The position numbers and the translations under genes were made by a program. From Natrinema soli (lineage in GTDB: Archaea > Halobacteriota > Halobacteria > Halobacteriales > Natrialbaceae), in NCBI RefSeq assembly GCF_028618695.1, contig NZ_JAQIVI010000471.1, positions 1 to 15,590 on the forward strand: a DNA stretch of 15,590 bases, read 5' to 3'. Below, piece after piece: positions 1 to 7,066 of the stretch (its first letter is position 1; the number at the start of each line of letters is the position of its first letter). The notes beneath the pieces are model-generated. The model did no database searches and was not told the origin of the DNA. It was given only the letters and a program-made list of their open reading frames with translations.

Positions 1-2520
1 AACCGGCCAGCGCAGCTTTCGCCCGGCCTGCTGGCGCGCGTTCGCGCCGGCCTCCTCGATCGCGCGGAGGAGGGCGACGTCCTCCTCGAGCTGTTCGTCC
101 TGCCGGTACTCGTCGACCGCGGGCCAGTCCTCCATGTGGACCGTGGGGTGACCGTCGTCGCCGGTGAGCGTCCCGTAAATCTCCTCGCTGATGAAGGGAG
201 CGTAGGGCGCGAGCAGGGCGACGCTCTCCCGGAGCACCCGATAGATCGTCGCGTACGCGGCCGTCTTCGAGGCGCTGTCCGCTTCGTCCCACATGCGCTC
301 GCGGACCGCCTGCACGTAGAATCGCGAGACGTCTTCAACGACGAACTCGAGGAGCGCGTCGACCGCCCTGTCCTGACGGAACTCCTCGAGGTGGTCGGTC
401 ATCTCGGCCTTCGTGGACTGCAGCCGGGCGAGCACCCACTCATCGATCAGCTCGAGGTCCGAATCCACGTCCTCAAGCGCGGTTGCTTGCGGATCAAACT
501 CGTCCAGCCGCATGTACGGCAGCGGGAACCGGAAGACGTTCCACAGCGTCCGGAGGTGGTTCTCCATCGTCTGCATCCCGTCCCAGTCGAAGCGCATGTC
601 CTCGCCCTGCGGGTTGTTCGACAGCAGGAACAGCCGCATGGTATCCCGGCCGTGGCGGTCGATCGCCTCGTGGGGGTCGATCAGGATGTCCTTGGACTTG
701 CTCATCGCGCGACCGTCGGGCATGAGCGCGTGGCCGTGCATCAGCACCTGCTCGTAGGGGCTCTCGCCGAGCGCGGCGGTGCCCATCCCCAGCTGGGACC
801 AGAACCAGCCTCGAGTCTGGTCGTGGGCCTCGAGGATGAGGTCGGCGGGCCAGAGCTCGTCGAATTTGCTGTCGTCCGAGGGGTAGTTCAGCGTGCCCCA
901 CGACGCGACGGAGGAGTCGAGCCAGACGTCGAACACGTCAGGGACGCGCGTATAGGTAGTGTCCCCATCGGTGATCGTCAGGTCGTCGACCGTGTCCTTG
1001 TGGAGGTCGACCGCCTCGGGATCGACGTCCTGATCGACGCGCTCGGCGAGTTCCTCGCGCGTGGAGACGACGATCATGTCTTCGTCGTCGTCCCGGTCTT
1101 CCGGGGTCCAGATCGGGAGTGGAATTCCCCAGTAGCGCTGCCGCGAGACGTTCCAGTCCGGTGCCTCCTCGACGAAGTCGCGGAACCGGTTGTCGCGGGC
1201 CCACTCGGGGTGCCACTCGCTGTCCTCGATATTCTCGAGGAGGTCCTCTTTGATGTCGGTGATCGTGATGAACCACTGGTCGGTGACGATCTGAAGGATC
1301 CCCGTGTCACACCGCCAGCAGTGGCCGTAACTGTGCCGAACGGTGCCGGAGGCGAGCAGCGCGCCCTCGTCCTCGAGGTCAGCCGTAATCTCGTCGTCCG
1401 CGTCCTTGACGAACTGACCCTCGTATTTGCCCGCTTCCGCGGTGTAGGCGCCGTCGCCGCCGACCGGACAGAAGATCGGAAAGCCGAGTTCGCGGCCGCG
1501 CTCGAAGTCCACCTCACCGTGGCCGGGCGCGGAGTGAACCAGCCCGGTGCCGTCGCCGTCGGTGTCGACGTAGTCGGCCGCGTAGACCTCGAGCGCACCC
1601 TCGTGGTCCGGGTGATCGGGCACCTCGTCGGACAGGGGGTGCTCGTAGGACCAGCCGAGCAGCTCCTCGCCGGAGCGCTCCTCGACGACCTCGTAGTCCT
1701 CGTAGCGGCCCTCGCGCAGGACTTCCTCGTGTTTCGCTTCGGCGAGATAGAGCAGTTCTTCCTCGCCGTCTCGCTCCGCGCGAACGCCGACGTAGTCGCC
1801 GTCCTCGTCGACCGCGACGAAGGTGTTCGCCGGGACCGTCCACGGAGTCGTCGTCCAGATGACGAGCGACCCCTCTCGCTCGGCGAGGTCGAACTTCACG
1901 TAGATCGAGGGGTCCTCGACGTCCTCGTACTCGACCTCGTTGTTCGCGATGGCGGTCTCACAGCGCGGACACTGCGAGATGGAGCGGTGCCCCTTCTCGA
2001 CGAGGCCGCGATCGGCGGCGTTCGAGAAGCCCCACCAGGCCGCCTCCATGTACTCCGGCTCGACCGTTCGGTAGGGATCGTCCCAGTCCATCCAGACGCC
2101 GAAGTCCTGAAAGTCAGACTGGAGCCCCTCGAGCTGTTCGTCGGCGTAGTCCTTGCACTCCTGGATGAAGTTCTCCTCGCCGAACTCCTCGATGTCCTTC
2201 TTGTTCTCGAAGCCCAGTCGCTCCTCGACGCGGGTCTCGATGGGGAGCCCGTGCATGTCGTAGCCCGGCCGATCGGTGACGTCGTACCCCTGCATTCGCA
2301 GGAAGCGGATGTAGACGTCTTTCAGCGACTTGTTCCACGTGGTTCCCATGTGCGCCGATCCCGACGTGTACGGCGGGCCGTCGACGAAGAAGTAGGACTC
2401 GCCGTCCGATCGATGCTCGACCGTCCGCTCGTAGGCGTCGACGTCGTCCCAGTACTCGAAGACCCGCTGCTCGAGTTCGTGTGGGTCGTACTGGTCGTCG
2501 ACCTCGCCGAACCTGCTCAT
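1..2520 (-). CDS. ileS: Isoleucyl-tRNA synthetase, 5' part (3' end outside the window)
   Basis: Cytoplasmic class I aminoacyl-tRNA synthetase that charges tRNA-Ile with isoleucine and edits misactivated valine. The minus strand is open from the ATG at 2520 to the window edge, giving 840 codons; haloarchaeal IleS is roughly 1,050-1,070 residues, so about 200 C-terminal residues are missing. The N-terminus begins MSRFGEVDDQYDPHELEQRV. The HIGH-type motif reads SAHMGT (His at about residue 57), preceded by FFVDGPPYTSG. The KMSKS-type motif reads RAMSKSK (Met at about residue 606), with Ala in place of the first Lys. A CPRC pair and a CWRC pair in the body look like zinc or structural cysteines. 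The WTTTPWTVPANTF segment belongs to the CP1 editing domain. A TATA-like box about 26 bases upstream supports this start. The long plus-strand ORF over the same region is a high-GC shadow. Family assignment is very secure. Confidence 0.97.
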   Translation of the reverse strand, partial: MSRFGEVDDQYDPHELEQRVFEYWDDVDAYERTVEHRSDGESYFFVDGPPYTSGSAHMGTTWNKSLKDVYIRFLRMQGYDVTDRPGYDMHGLPIETRVEERLGFENKKDIEEFGEENFIQECKDYADEQLEGLQSDFQDFGVWMDWDDPYRTVEPEYMEAAWWGFSNAADRGLVEKGHRSISQCPRCETAIANNEVEYEDVEDPSIYVKFDLAEREGSLVIWTTTPWTVPANTFVAVDEDGDYVGVRAERDGEEELLYLAEAKHEEVLREGRYEDYEVVEERSGEELLGWSYEHPLSDEVPDHPDHEGALEVYAADYVDTDGDGTGLVHSAPGHGEVDFERGRELGFPIFCPVGGDGAYTAEAGKYEGQFVKDADDEITADLEDEGALLASGTVRHSYGHCWRCDTGILQIVTDQWFITITDIKEDLLENIEDSEWHPEWARDNRFRDFVEEAPDWNVSRQRYWGIPLPIWTPEDRDDDEDMIVVSTREELAERVDQDVDPEAVDLHKDTVDDLTITDGDTTYTRVPDVFDVWLDSSVASWGTLNYPSDDSKFDELWPADLILEAHDQTRGWFWSQLGMGTAALGESPYEQVLMHGHALMPDGRAMSKSKDILIDPHEAIDRHGRDTMRLFLLSNNPQGEDMRFDWDGMQTMENHLRTLWNVFRFPLPYMRLDEFDPQATALEDVDSDLELIDEWVLARLQSTKAEMTDHLEEFRQDRAVDALLEFVVEDVSRFYVQAVRERMWDEADSASKTAAYATIYRVLRESVALLAPYAPFISEEIYGTLTGDDGHPTVHMEDWPAVDEYRQDEQLEEDVALLRAIEEAGANARQQAGRKLRWPV

Positions 2521-2542
2521 ACCCGACCTAATCGCTTCCGAC

Positions 2543-2549
2543 AGTAAAG
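2543..2549 (-). promoter_or_regulatory. TATA-like box of ileS
   Basis: On the minus strand this reads CTTTACT, centred about 26 bases before the ileS ATG at 2520. That spacing fits archaeal leaderless transcription. Assigned by position and AT-richness only. Confidence 0.5.
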
Positions 2550-2616
2550 AGGAATCGATATTGCAGGTCGCTCGCGTCACCGGCACCTCGAGAAACCGAA
2601 CGCTGTCAGTGGCTGC

Positions 2617-2847
2617 TCAGATGTACTGTGAGAGGACCTTCTGATAACCCAGACCGTACACACCCGCATAAAGCATGACGCCGCCGAGGAGGGCCATCCA
2701 CATCGCGATCATCGCTTCGCCGCCTCCGAGGTGCTGGAGGCTCGCCTGTTCGACGAGAATGCCACCAACTGTCAACACACCGGCGACGACGGTGTAGACG
2801 ACTAGTAAGAGTGATTCAACGAGTAGTTCCGGATCGAGCGTTGGCAT
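2617..2847 (-). CDS. Small two-helix membrane protein, unknown function
   Basis: A 76-residue protein starting MPTLDPELLVESLLLVVYTV. Two hydrophobic stretches, at about residues 9-31 and 49-70, are predicted membrane helices. The connecting segment contains QASLQHLGGGEA, and the tail ends LGYQKVLSQYI. I recognise no catalytic motif or named family. The ORF can extend upstream, and an ATG at 2865 is possible. I chose 2847 because a minus-strand TATA-like box lies about 30 bases before it, and the upstream extension is Arg-rich and overlaps the promoter of the divergent glycosylase gene. It is transcribed away from that gene and towards ileS, with 96 bases between its stop and the ileS start. 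The compact hydrophobic layout looks real; the function is unknown. Confidence 0.75.
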   Translation of the reverse strand: MPTLDPELLVESLLLVVYTVVAGVLTVGGILVEQASLQHLGGGEAMIAMWMALLGGVMLYAGVYGLGYQKVLSQYI

Positions 2848-2874
2848 TACCACTCTTCTACCCATCCACTCAAG

Positions 2875-2880
2875 GTAAAT
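2875..2880 (-). promoter_or_regulatory. TATA-like box of the small membrane protein
   Basis: The minus strand reads ATTTAC, centred about 30 bases upstream of the ATG at 2847. It helps choose 2847 over 2865 as the start. It lies back to back with the plus-strand promoter at 2939-2944, so the two genes have adjacent divergent promoters. Confidence 0.45.
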
Positions 2881-2938
2881 CTGTTCCCTCGCGCGCGACG
2901 CGACCCGGTCGACGTTGGGATGGCGCGGACCGACTCCC

Positions 2939-2944
2939 ATATAT
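2939..2944 (+). promoter_or_regulatory. TATA-like box of the uracil-DNA glycosylase gene
   Basis: ATATAT on the plus strand, centred about 25 bases upstream of a GTG at 2967. This spacing is the main argument for a leaderless GTG start rather than the longer ORF that opens at 2811. Confidence 0.55.
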
Positions 2945-2966
2945 CGTCTCGGACGTATCTCAGTAT

Positions 2967-3689
2967 GTGCCCGCGACCGACCCCGATACCGACGCCGGAC
3001 CGGACGCCGAACCCGATTCGGCGACCGCAGAATCTCCGGTCTATCCGAACGATCGTAACGTCCTCGAGTCCGACTGCACCCGCTGTCCGGCACTCGTCGA
3101 GTCGCGCGAGTGCATCTCGTGGGGAACCGGAAATCTCGACGCCGACATCGTGGTCGTCGGCGAAGCGCCGGGATACGGCAACCCCGACGCCGACCGCTGG
3201 CGGGGCGGCAACTGGACCGGCAAGGCCTACACCTCGAGACACTCCGGTCGGCGCATCCGTCAGATGGTCGACGAGATCGGCGACGGCGACGATGCCTACT
3301 TCACGAACGCGGTGAAGTGTTTTCCCGCCGAACCCGACGATCCGACGAGCAATCGCGAACCCACCCCCGAGGAGCGCGCGAACTGTCGGACTCATCTCCT
3401 GACCGAGCTCGAGGAGGTCGATCCGACGGTCGTCCTCGCGACGGGGAAGCACGCGACGAAGACCGTGTTAGCGGCCGAAGAGCAGACGCTCGAGGGATTC
3501 ATCGACAGCGTGCTCGAGCCGGTGCGCTGTGAGCGACTCGACGTGTGGCTCCTGCCGATCCTGCATCCCTCCTATCAGGACGTCTGGATCGGCCGGCTGG
3601 GCTACGAGCCCGAAGAGTACCTCGAGGCGATCGGCGAGACGCTCGACGAACTGTGCGGGTCGTCCGACAGCGATAGCGGGCAGCGGTAG
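2967..3689 (+). CDS. Uracil-DNA glycosylase superfamily protein, Fe-S family IV-like
   Basis: A 240-residue enzyme predicted to excise uracil from deaminated DNA at the first step of base-excision repair. The chosen start is GTG, supported by a TATA-like box 25 bases upstream. After an acidic N-terminal stretch come a CTRC pair (Cys37, Cys40), the nucleotide-binding motif VVVGEAPG (about 62-69), VKCFP and NCRTH. These four cysteines match the spacing used by thermophile family IV enzymes to hold a [4Fe-4S] cluster. Motif B is LHPSYQ near the C-terminus. Oddly, the segment after GEAPG reads YGNPDADRWRGGNWTGKAY, where family IV enzymes normally have an acidic E-E/D run then GxPFVG; this may be a subfamily. 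The gene stands alone, divergent from a small membrane protein and followed by a HIT gene. The superfamily call is secure; the exact family is less so. Confidence 0.9.
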   Translation: MPATDPDTDAGPDAEPDSATAESPVYPNDRNVLESDCTRCPALVESRECISWGTGNLDADIVVVGEAPGYGNPDADRWRGGNWTGKAYTSRHSGRRIRQMVDEIGDGDDAYFTNAVKCFPAEPDDPTSNREPTPEERANCRTHLLTELEEVDPTVVLATGKHATKTVLAAEEQTLEGFIDSVLEPVRCERLDVWLLPILHPSYQDVWIGRLGYEPEEYLEAIGETLDELCGSSDSDSGQR

Positions 3690-3790
3690 TGCGAAAACGG
3701 ACCGTTGGACCGCGGACTCGAGTCGAACGACCGGTTTCATCGGCTGGCGTCCGATCGAAACTGGCAATCGGTTCGGACAGTCGGGTAACC

Positions 3791-3796
3791 TTCATA
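3791..3796 (+). promoter_or_regulatory. Candidate TATA-like box of the HIT gene
   Basis: TTCATA centred about 27 bases before the ATG at 3821. Weak consensus but correct spacing for a leaderless transcript. Confidence 0.35.
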
Positions 3797-3820
3797 CGAC
3801 GAGACGACACACACTCGCAC

Positions 3821-4240
3821 ATGAGTACGATCTTCAGCCAGATCGTGGAGGGAGAAATTCCTGCGCGAGTCGTGTACGAAGACGAGACGACGATGGCCTT
3901 CCTCGACGCCAACCCGCTGGCCCCGGGTCACACGCTGGTGATCCCCAAAGACGAGTACGAGCGATTGAACGACGTCCCCGAGGACGTCGCCGCTGACCTC
4001 TACGCGACGATCCATCGCATGGTTCCCGCCGTCGAGGAGAGCGTCGACGCCGACGCGACCACCGTCGCGTTCAACAACGGTGAGGAAGCCGGACAGGAGG
4101 TTCCCCACGTCCACTGCCACATCGTCCCCCGCTTCGAGGGCGACGGCGGCGGCCCCATTCACGCCATGTTCGGCGGCCCGGCCGACCTCGAGGACGACGA
4201 ACTCGACGACATCGCCGACGAGATCGAGTCTCGAGCCTGA
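3821..4240 (+). CDS. HIT family hydrolase
   Basis: A 139-residue histidine-triad protein, a nucleotide-binding hydrolase of the Hint/Fhit superfamily that cleaves phosphoramidate or dinucleoside polyphosphate bonds. The start is MSTIFSQIVEGEIPARVVYE, the usual N-terminus of the HIT group with the I-x-x-x-E-I-P pattern. NPLAPGHTLVIPK (about 31-43) is the core strand with the conserved GH. The catalytic triad is HVHCHIVPR, with histidines at 96, 98 and 100. The N-terminal zinc cysteines found in some bacterial members are absent. The length matches the family. The ORF opens earlier, at 3689, directly after the glycosylase stop, but that extension is Arg-rich and the ATG at 3821 has promoter support. 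The physiological substrate cannot be read from the sequence. Confidence 0.93.
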   Translation: MSTIFSQIVEGEIPARVVYEDETTMAFLDANPLAPGHTLVIPKDEYERLNDVPEDVAADLYATIHRMVPAVEESVDADATTVAFNNGEEAGQEVPHVHCHIVPRFEGDGGGPIHAMFGGPADLEDDELDDIADEIESRA

Positions 4241-4273
4241 ATCGATCGGGGCGGTCTCGACGGTGCCGTGACG

Positions 4274-4280
4274 TTTTTAC
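4274..4280 (+). promoter_or_regulatory. T-rich TATA-like box, possibly also terminating the HIT transcript
   Basis: TTTTTAC centred 27 bases before the ATG at 4304. The run of five T lies 34 bases after the HIT stop, so it could both end the upstream transcript and start the next one. Confidence 0.5.
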
Positions 4281-4303
4281 TCTCCGCGCGGTGAGCCTCG
4301 CGT

Positions 4304-4531
4304 ATGACCATCGCCGGCATCGTCGCCCAGTTGCGCGCTCACCCCGTCGCCACGGTCCTCGAGCTCGGCAGCGTCCTCGTCTGTTGTCTGCTGTTCGCGG
4401 GAACGTTCGTCCTCCTCTCGAGTGGCGTGCCGACTGGCAGGGGCGATCCGTGGCTGGCGCTGATCGGTGTCGGTGTCGCGTTCGTCCTCTTCTGGACGGT
4501 CCTCGTCCCGCTCTATGAGCGAACGTTGTAG
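4304..4531 (+). CDS. Small two-helix membrane protein, unknown function
   Basis: A 75-residue protein starting MTIAGIVAQLRAHPVATVLE and ending LVPLYERTL. Two hydrophobic segments, at about residues 18-39 and 50-69, are predicted membrane helices joined by a short loop (SSGVPTGRGDPW). A T-rich promoter 27 bases upstream gives good support for the start and for a leaderless mRNA. It lies 63 bases downstream of the HIT gene on the same strand but appears to have its own promoter. An overlapping Arg-rich ORF in another frame is a shadow. I recognise no family. Confidence 0.75.
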   Translation: MTIAGIVAQLRAHPVATVLELGSVLVCCLLFAGTFVLLSSGVPTGRGDPWLALIGVGVAFVLFWTVLVPLYERTL

Positions 4532-4609
4532 AGGGCTCGTAGCAGCAGTCGCGACTGTGGCTTCGGTCTCCAGAGAGGCGAGAGTCTGGTTAGAATAAGC
4601 GTCCTGCTA

Positions 4610-4735
4610 TCGTGGCAACACGGAGGAGCCACGCCCTCCCCAGCCGATTCACTCGGTCACTGCGTTCCCTCGTTCATCCCTCGCACGGCATCGAGCCGCG
4701 GTTCACCATTGGTTCACCGCGGCACAGCGCGCGCC
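4610..4735. repeat. Candidate dispersed haloarchaeal repeat in a gene-free gap
   Basis: The 247-base gap between 4532 and 4778 has no convincing gene. Its centre contains GCCACGCCCTCCCCAGCCGA, then a quasi-repetitive run of short CACTCG/CACTGCG/CCTCG words to about 4690. From memory, very similar wording recurs between genes in Natrinema/Haloterrigena-type genomes; I could not check this. Just after it, GGTTCACC occurs twice (4700-4707 and 4711-4718), and the pair is framed by CCGCGG at both ends (4696-4701 and 4717-4722). No terminal inverted repeats or transposase were seen. Confidence 0.35.
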
Positions 4736-4778
4736 ACCGCACATCGAGTGGTTAGTCGAGAGCGAGACAGGTCTTTCG

Positions 4779-5891
4779 TTAGAACAGCGTTCCCAACAAC
4801 AAATCGCCGTAGACCAGTGCGATCACCAACCCGGCGAACACCGGGACGAGAAACGGCGTTCCCGGCGAGATCCAGACCGTCTCTTCGGTCGCGAGCACCT
4901 CGAGCCCCTCACGTAGCGTCTCCGGCGTCGTTCCATAGGCCGAGCCGTCGATATCGTCCAGAAACGCGTCGGCACCCCACGGGTCGTCGTACTCGGGCGC
5001 TTCCGAGTCCGCCACGGGTTCAGGGACCGCGTCGTCGGCGTCCGCCTCGAGTGTCCCACCGTCACTGCGGGGCTGTACGGTCGCAGTCACAGCCCCGTCG
5101 GTCGGCGGATTCGTCTCGGCCGGCAGCGTCGACGGATCGCGATACCGGTCAGGGTCATCGCGCAGGTCGGCCAGTGAGAGCCCCCGCCAGCGGAGGTACA
5201 TCCGGAGCGCGTCGAGGTCGAGGCCGCCTCGAGAGAGTCCCGCCGGCGTCTCGAGCAGGCGGCCGTGAGTCTCCGGAATCCGATCCCAGGAGACGGGCCA
5301 GCCGACGAACATGACCGGTGCGATCCGACCCGCGGCGGCGTTGCGGATCGCGAGGGCGAGCGGCAGTGCGATCCCCACCAGAACGGCGTTCGTCAGGATC
5401 GTAAACGAGAACGTGCCGATGGCAGTCGTCTCGGCGAGCGGGAACGTCACCGGCCCCAGCGCGTACTCGGGAAAGGTCGGAAAGAGGACGGCCAACACGA
5501 GCAGGGCCTTCGCGTCGGCACCGCCGAAGCCGCCGAACCACCAGAACAGGTAGGCGATCGGGACGACCAGTCCCAGACTGATCGCCGTCGGAATCAGGAA
5601 CTCGTAGGTCCACGCCTCCCCGCCGGCGCTCCAGGCGAGCCAGCCCTCCCAGCCCAGCAACGCGGCCCCGAGCAGGGAGAGGGGGATCCAGACGGTACTC
5701 GAGACGCGTCTGGTCTCGATGTCGCGGTAGGCGGTCCAGGCGAAGACGGGAACGGCGAGGAGTCGGAGGAGATCCGGAGCCGTCCCGATGGCACCAGCGA
5801 ACGTCACGACCATCCATCCGAAGCGCGGTGCCGTTACGTTTTCGGCCCGTCCGGAATCCGTCATCGCGACTCGATCCGCGCTCGAGCGCAT
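4779..5891 (-). CDS. pibD: A24 family prepilin/archaellin peptidase (PibD/FlaK-like)
   Basis: A 370-residue membrane aspartyl protease predicted to cleave the class III signal peptides of type IV pilins and archaellins. The two catalytic aspartates of this family are visible: Asp57 in AYRDIETRRV and Asp126 in GGFGGADAKAL, the GxGD-type motif. About six hydrophobic helices lie between residues 25 and 205. A long acidic hydrophilic region (about 205-340) follows, then VWISPGTPFLVP and a last helix (about 346-368). This loop plus terminal helix is the archaeal A24 C-terminal layout and makes the protein longer than typical 200-260 residue members. The start is uncertain: ATG 5891 or ATG 5864 (ten codons in), with no clear Shine-Dalgarno for either. 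It is divergent from the HPP gene. No pilin genes are adjacent. The gene symbol follows the Haloferax homologue. Confidence 0.88.
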   Translation of the reverse strand: MRSSADRVAMTDSGRAENVTAPRFGWMVVTFAGAIGTAPDLLRLLAVPVFAWTAYRDIETRRVSSTVWIPLSLLGAALLGWEGWLAWSAGGEAWTYEFLIPTAISLGLVVPIAYLFWWFGGFGGADAKALLVLAVLFPTFPEYALGPVTFPLAETTAIGTFSFTILTNAVLVGIALPLALAIRNAAAGRIAPVMFVGWPVSWDRIPETHGRLLETPAGLSRGGLDLDALRMYLRWRGLSLADLRDDPDRYRDPSTLPAETNPPTDGAVTATVQPRSDGGTLEADADDAVPEPVADSEAPEYDDPWGADAFLDDIDGSAYGTTPETLREGLEVLATEETVWISPGTPFLVPVFAGLVIALVYGDLLLGTLF

Positions 5892-5998
5892 CGAACCGGA
5901 GCTGACGGTAGTCGCGGTCGTGTTCGAAACGGCACTTCTGCGGGGGATAATCCGATGAAAAGTGAACGTCTATCCGTTTGCACTGATAAGCACCGCGC

Positions 5999-6511
5999 AT
6001 GAGGGAAGGCGCGGCGTTTTCGACCCTGTACGTCGGCGTGCTGCTCGCGGTTCCGGGGCTACTCGCCTGGATAACGGGGCAGGCGTTTATCTTTCCGAGT
6101 TTAGGGCCCTCCGCCTTTCTGTTAGCGACGGTTCGAGAGAGCGAGGTCACCGCGCCTCGGCGGGTGATCGGCGGGCACGGTATCGGCGTCGTGGCCGGAC
6201 TGATCGCGTATCACGCTATCGCGCCCGATCTCGGCGTGAGCGTCACCACGGCTGCGCCGGTGCTCGCGACCGCACAGCTTCGATTCGTCGCCAGCGGCGT
6301 GGTCGCCGTCGTGCTCACCTCGGGGGGAATGCTCGCGACCGAGACGGTCCATCCGCCCGCCTGTGCGACGACGCTGATCGTCTCGCTCGGACTCCTCTCG
6401 TCGATCGTCGACGGCGTGCTCATCATGCTCGCCGTCGTCGTCCTCGTCGCCGCGCACAAGCTCGTGATGCACGGGCGGTCGTTCGATGACTACGTTCCGC
6501 TCGGGCAGTGA
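5999..6511 (+). CDS. HPP family integral membrane protein
   Basis: A 170-residue membrane protein starting MREGAAFSTLYVGVLLAVPG. It carries the family markers FPSLGPSAFLL (about 32-42), IGGHGIGVVAGL (about 57-68) and the name-giving HPP in ETVHPPACATTL (His118-Pro-Pro120). Four to five helices are expected. Cyanobacterial and plant HPP proteins have been linked to nitrite transport across membranes, but the role in haloarchaea is not established. A weak TATATCC-like element lies about 27 bases upstream (5971-5976). It is divergent from the pibD-like gene with about 107 bases between starts, and convergent with arsC. The family call is secure; the substrate is unknown. Confidence 0.88.
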   Translation: MREGAAFSTLYVGVLLAVPGLLAWITGQAFIFPSLGPSAFLLATVRESEVTAPRRVIGGHGIGVVAGLIAYHAIAPDLGVSVTTAAPVLATAQLRFVASGVVAVVLTSGGMLATETVHPPACATTLIVSLGLLSSIVDGVLIMLAVVVLVAAHKLVMHGRSFDDYVPLGQ

Positions 6512-6565
6512 CGGAGGCGGTCCCCGTCGAATTCCAGTGGCGACCGAACGGGTCACACCGAGACT

Positions 6566-7012
6566 CTAGGGCGCGTCGCTGAACTCGTCGAACAATGCTG
6601 CGACTCGCCGCTCGATCTCGTCGCGGATCTCTTGCACCCGCTCGAGGTCGCGACCGTCGGGATCGTCGAGCGCCCAGTCGCGGACCGCCACGTCCGTGCC
6701 GACGTCGCCGACCTCGAGCGTCGAACAGCCCATCGTCGCGACGTAGTCACACGACCGAAGTTCGTCGATCGTGATCTCGCGGGGCGTTCGGTCGGCGAGG
6801 TCGAAGCCGGCGTCGGCCATCACTTCGATCACTTCCTCGTGGACCTCGTCGGCGGGATGGGTGCCGCCGGTCAGGATTTCGACGCGTTCCTCGAGGCCGC
6901 GTCGGGCGCGTTCGCGCTCGGCGAACGCGGTCGACATCTGGGAGCGGCCGGCGTTCTGGACGCACATGAAGGCGATACGAATCGGCTCGTCCGACGTGGA
7001 GTTGGGTGTCAT
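6566..7012 (-). CDS. arsC: Arsenate reductase, low-molecular-weight phosphatase fold (ArsC)
   Basis: A 148-residue cytoplasmic enzyme predicted to reduce arsenate to arsenite, the form exported by Acr3. The phosphatase-type P-loop CVQNAGRSQ gives catalytic Cys17 and Arg23. Cys88 (RSCDYV) and Cys96 (TMGCSTL) lie where thioredoxin-coupled ArsC proteins carry their redox relay, so a Cys17-Cys88-Cys96 shuttle is inferred. DWALDDPDG (about 112-120) supplies the general-acid Asp of the fold. The length is typical. It is the last gene of arsR-acr3-arsC, starting 54 bases after the acr3 stop. A protein tyrosine phosphatase function is the alternative, but the ars context and the extra cysteines argue for ArsC. 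Confidence 0.92.
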   Translation of the reverse strand: MTPNSTSDEPIRIAFMCVQNAGRSQMSTAFAERERARRGLEERVEILTGGTHPADEVHEEVIEVMADAGFDLADRTPREITIDELRSCDYVATMGCSTLEVGDVGTDVAVRDWALDDPDGRDLERVQEIRDEIERRVAALFDEFSDAP

Positions 7013-7066
7013 GATCGTGGTCGATGTGGGCGGTAGTTGTCAGTGAGTGTCGGCTATCAGTGGATA

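Noticed and set aside
136..2547. 803-codon plus-strand ORF opposite ileS
   Set aside because: It is a shadow of the ileS gene. High-GC codon use leaves the antisense frame free of stops, and the product has no recognisable family.
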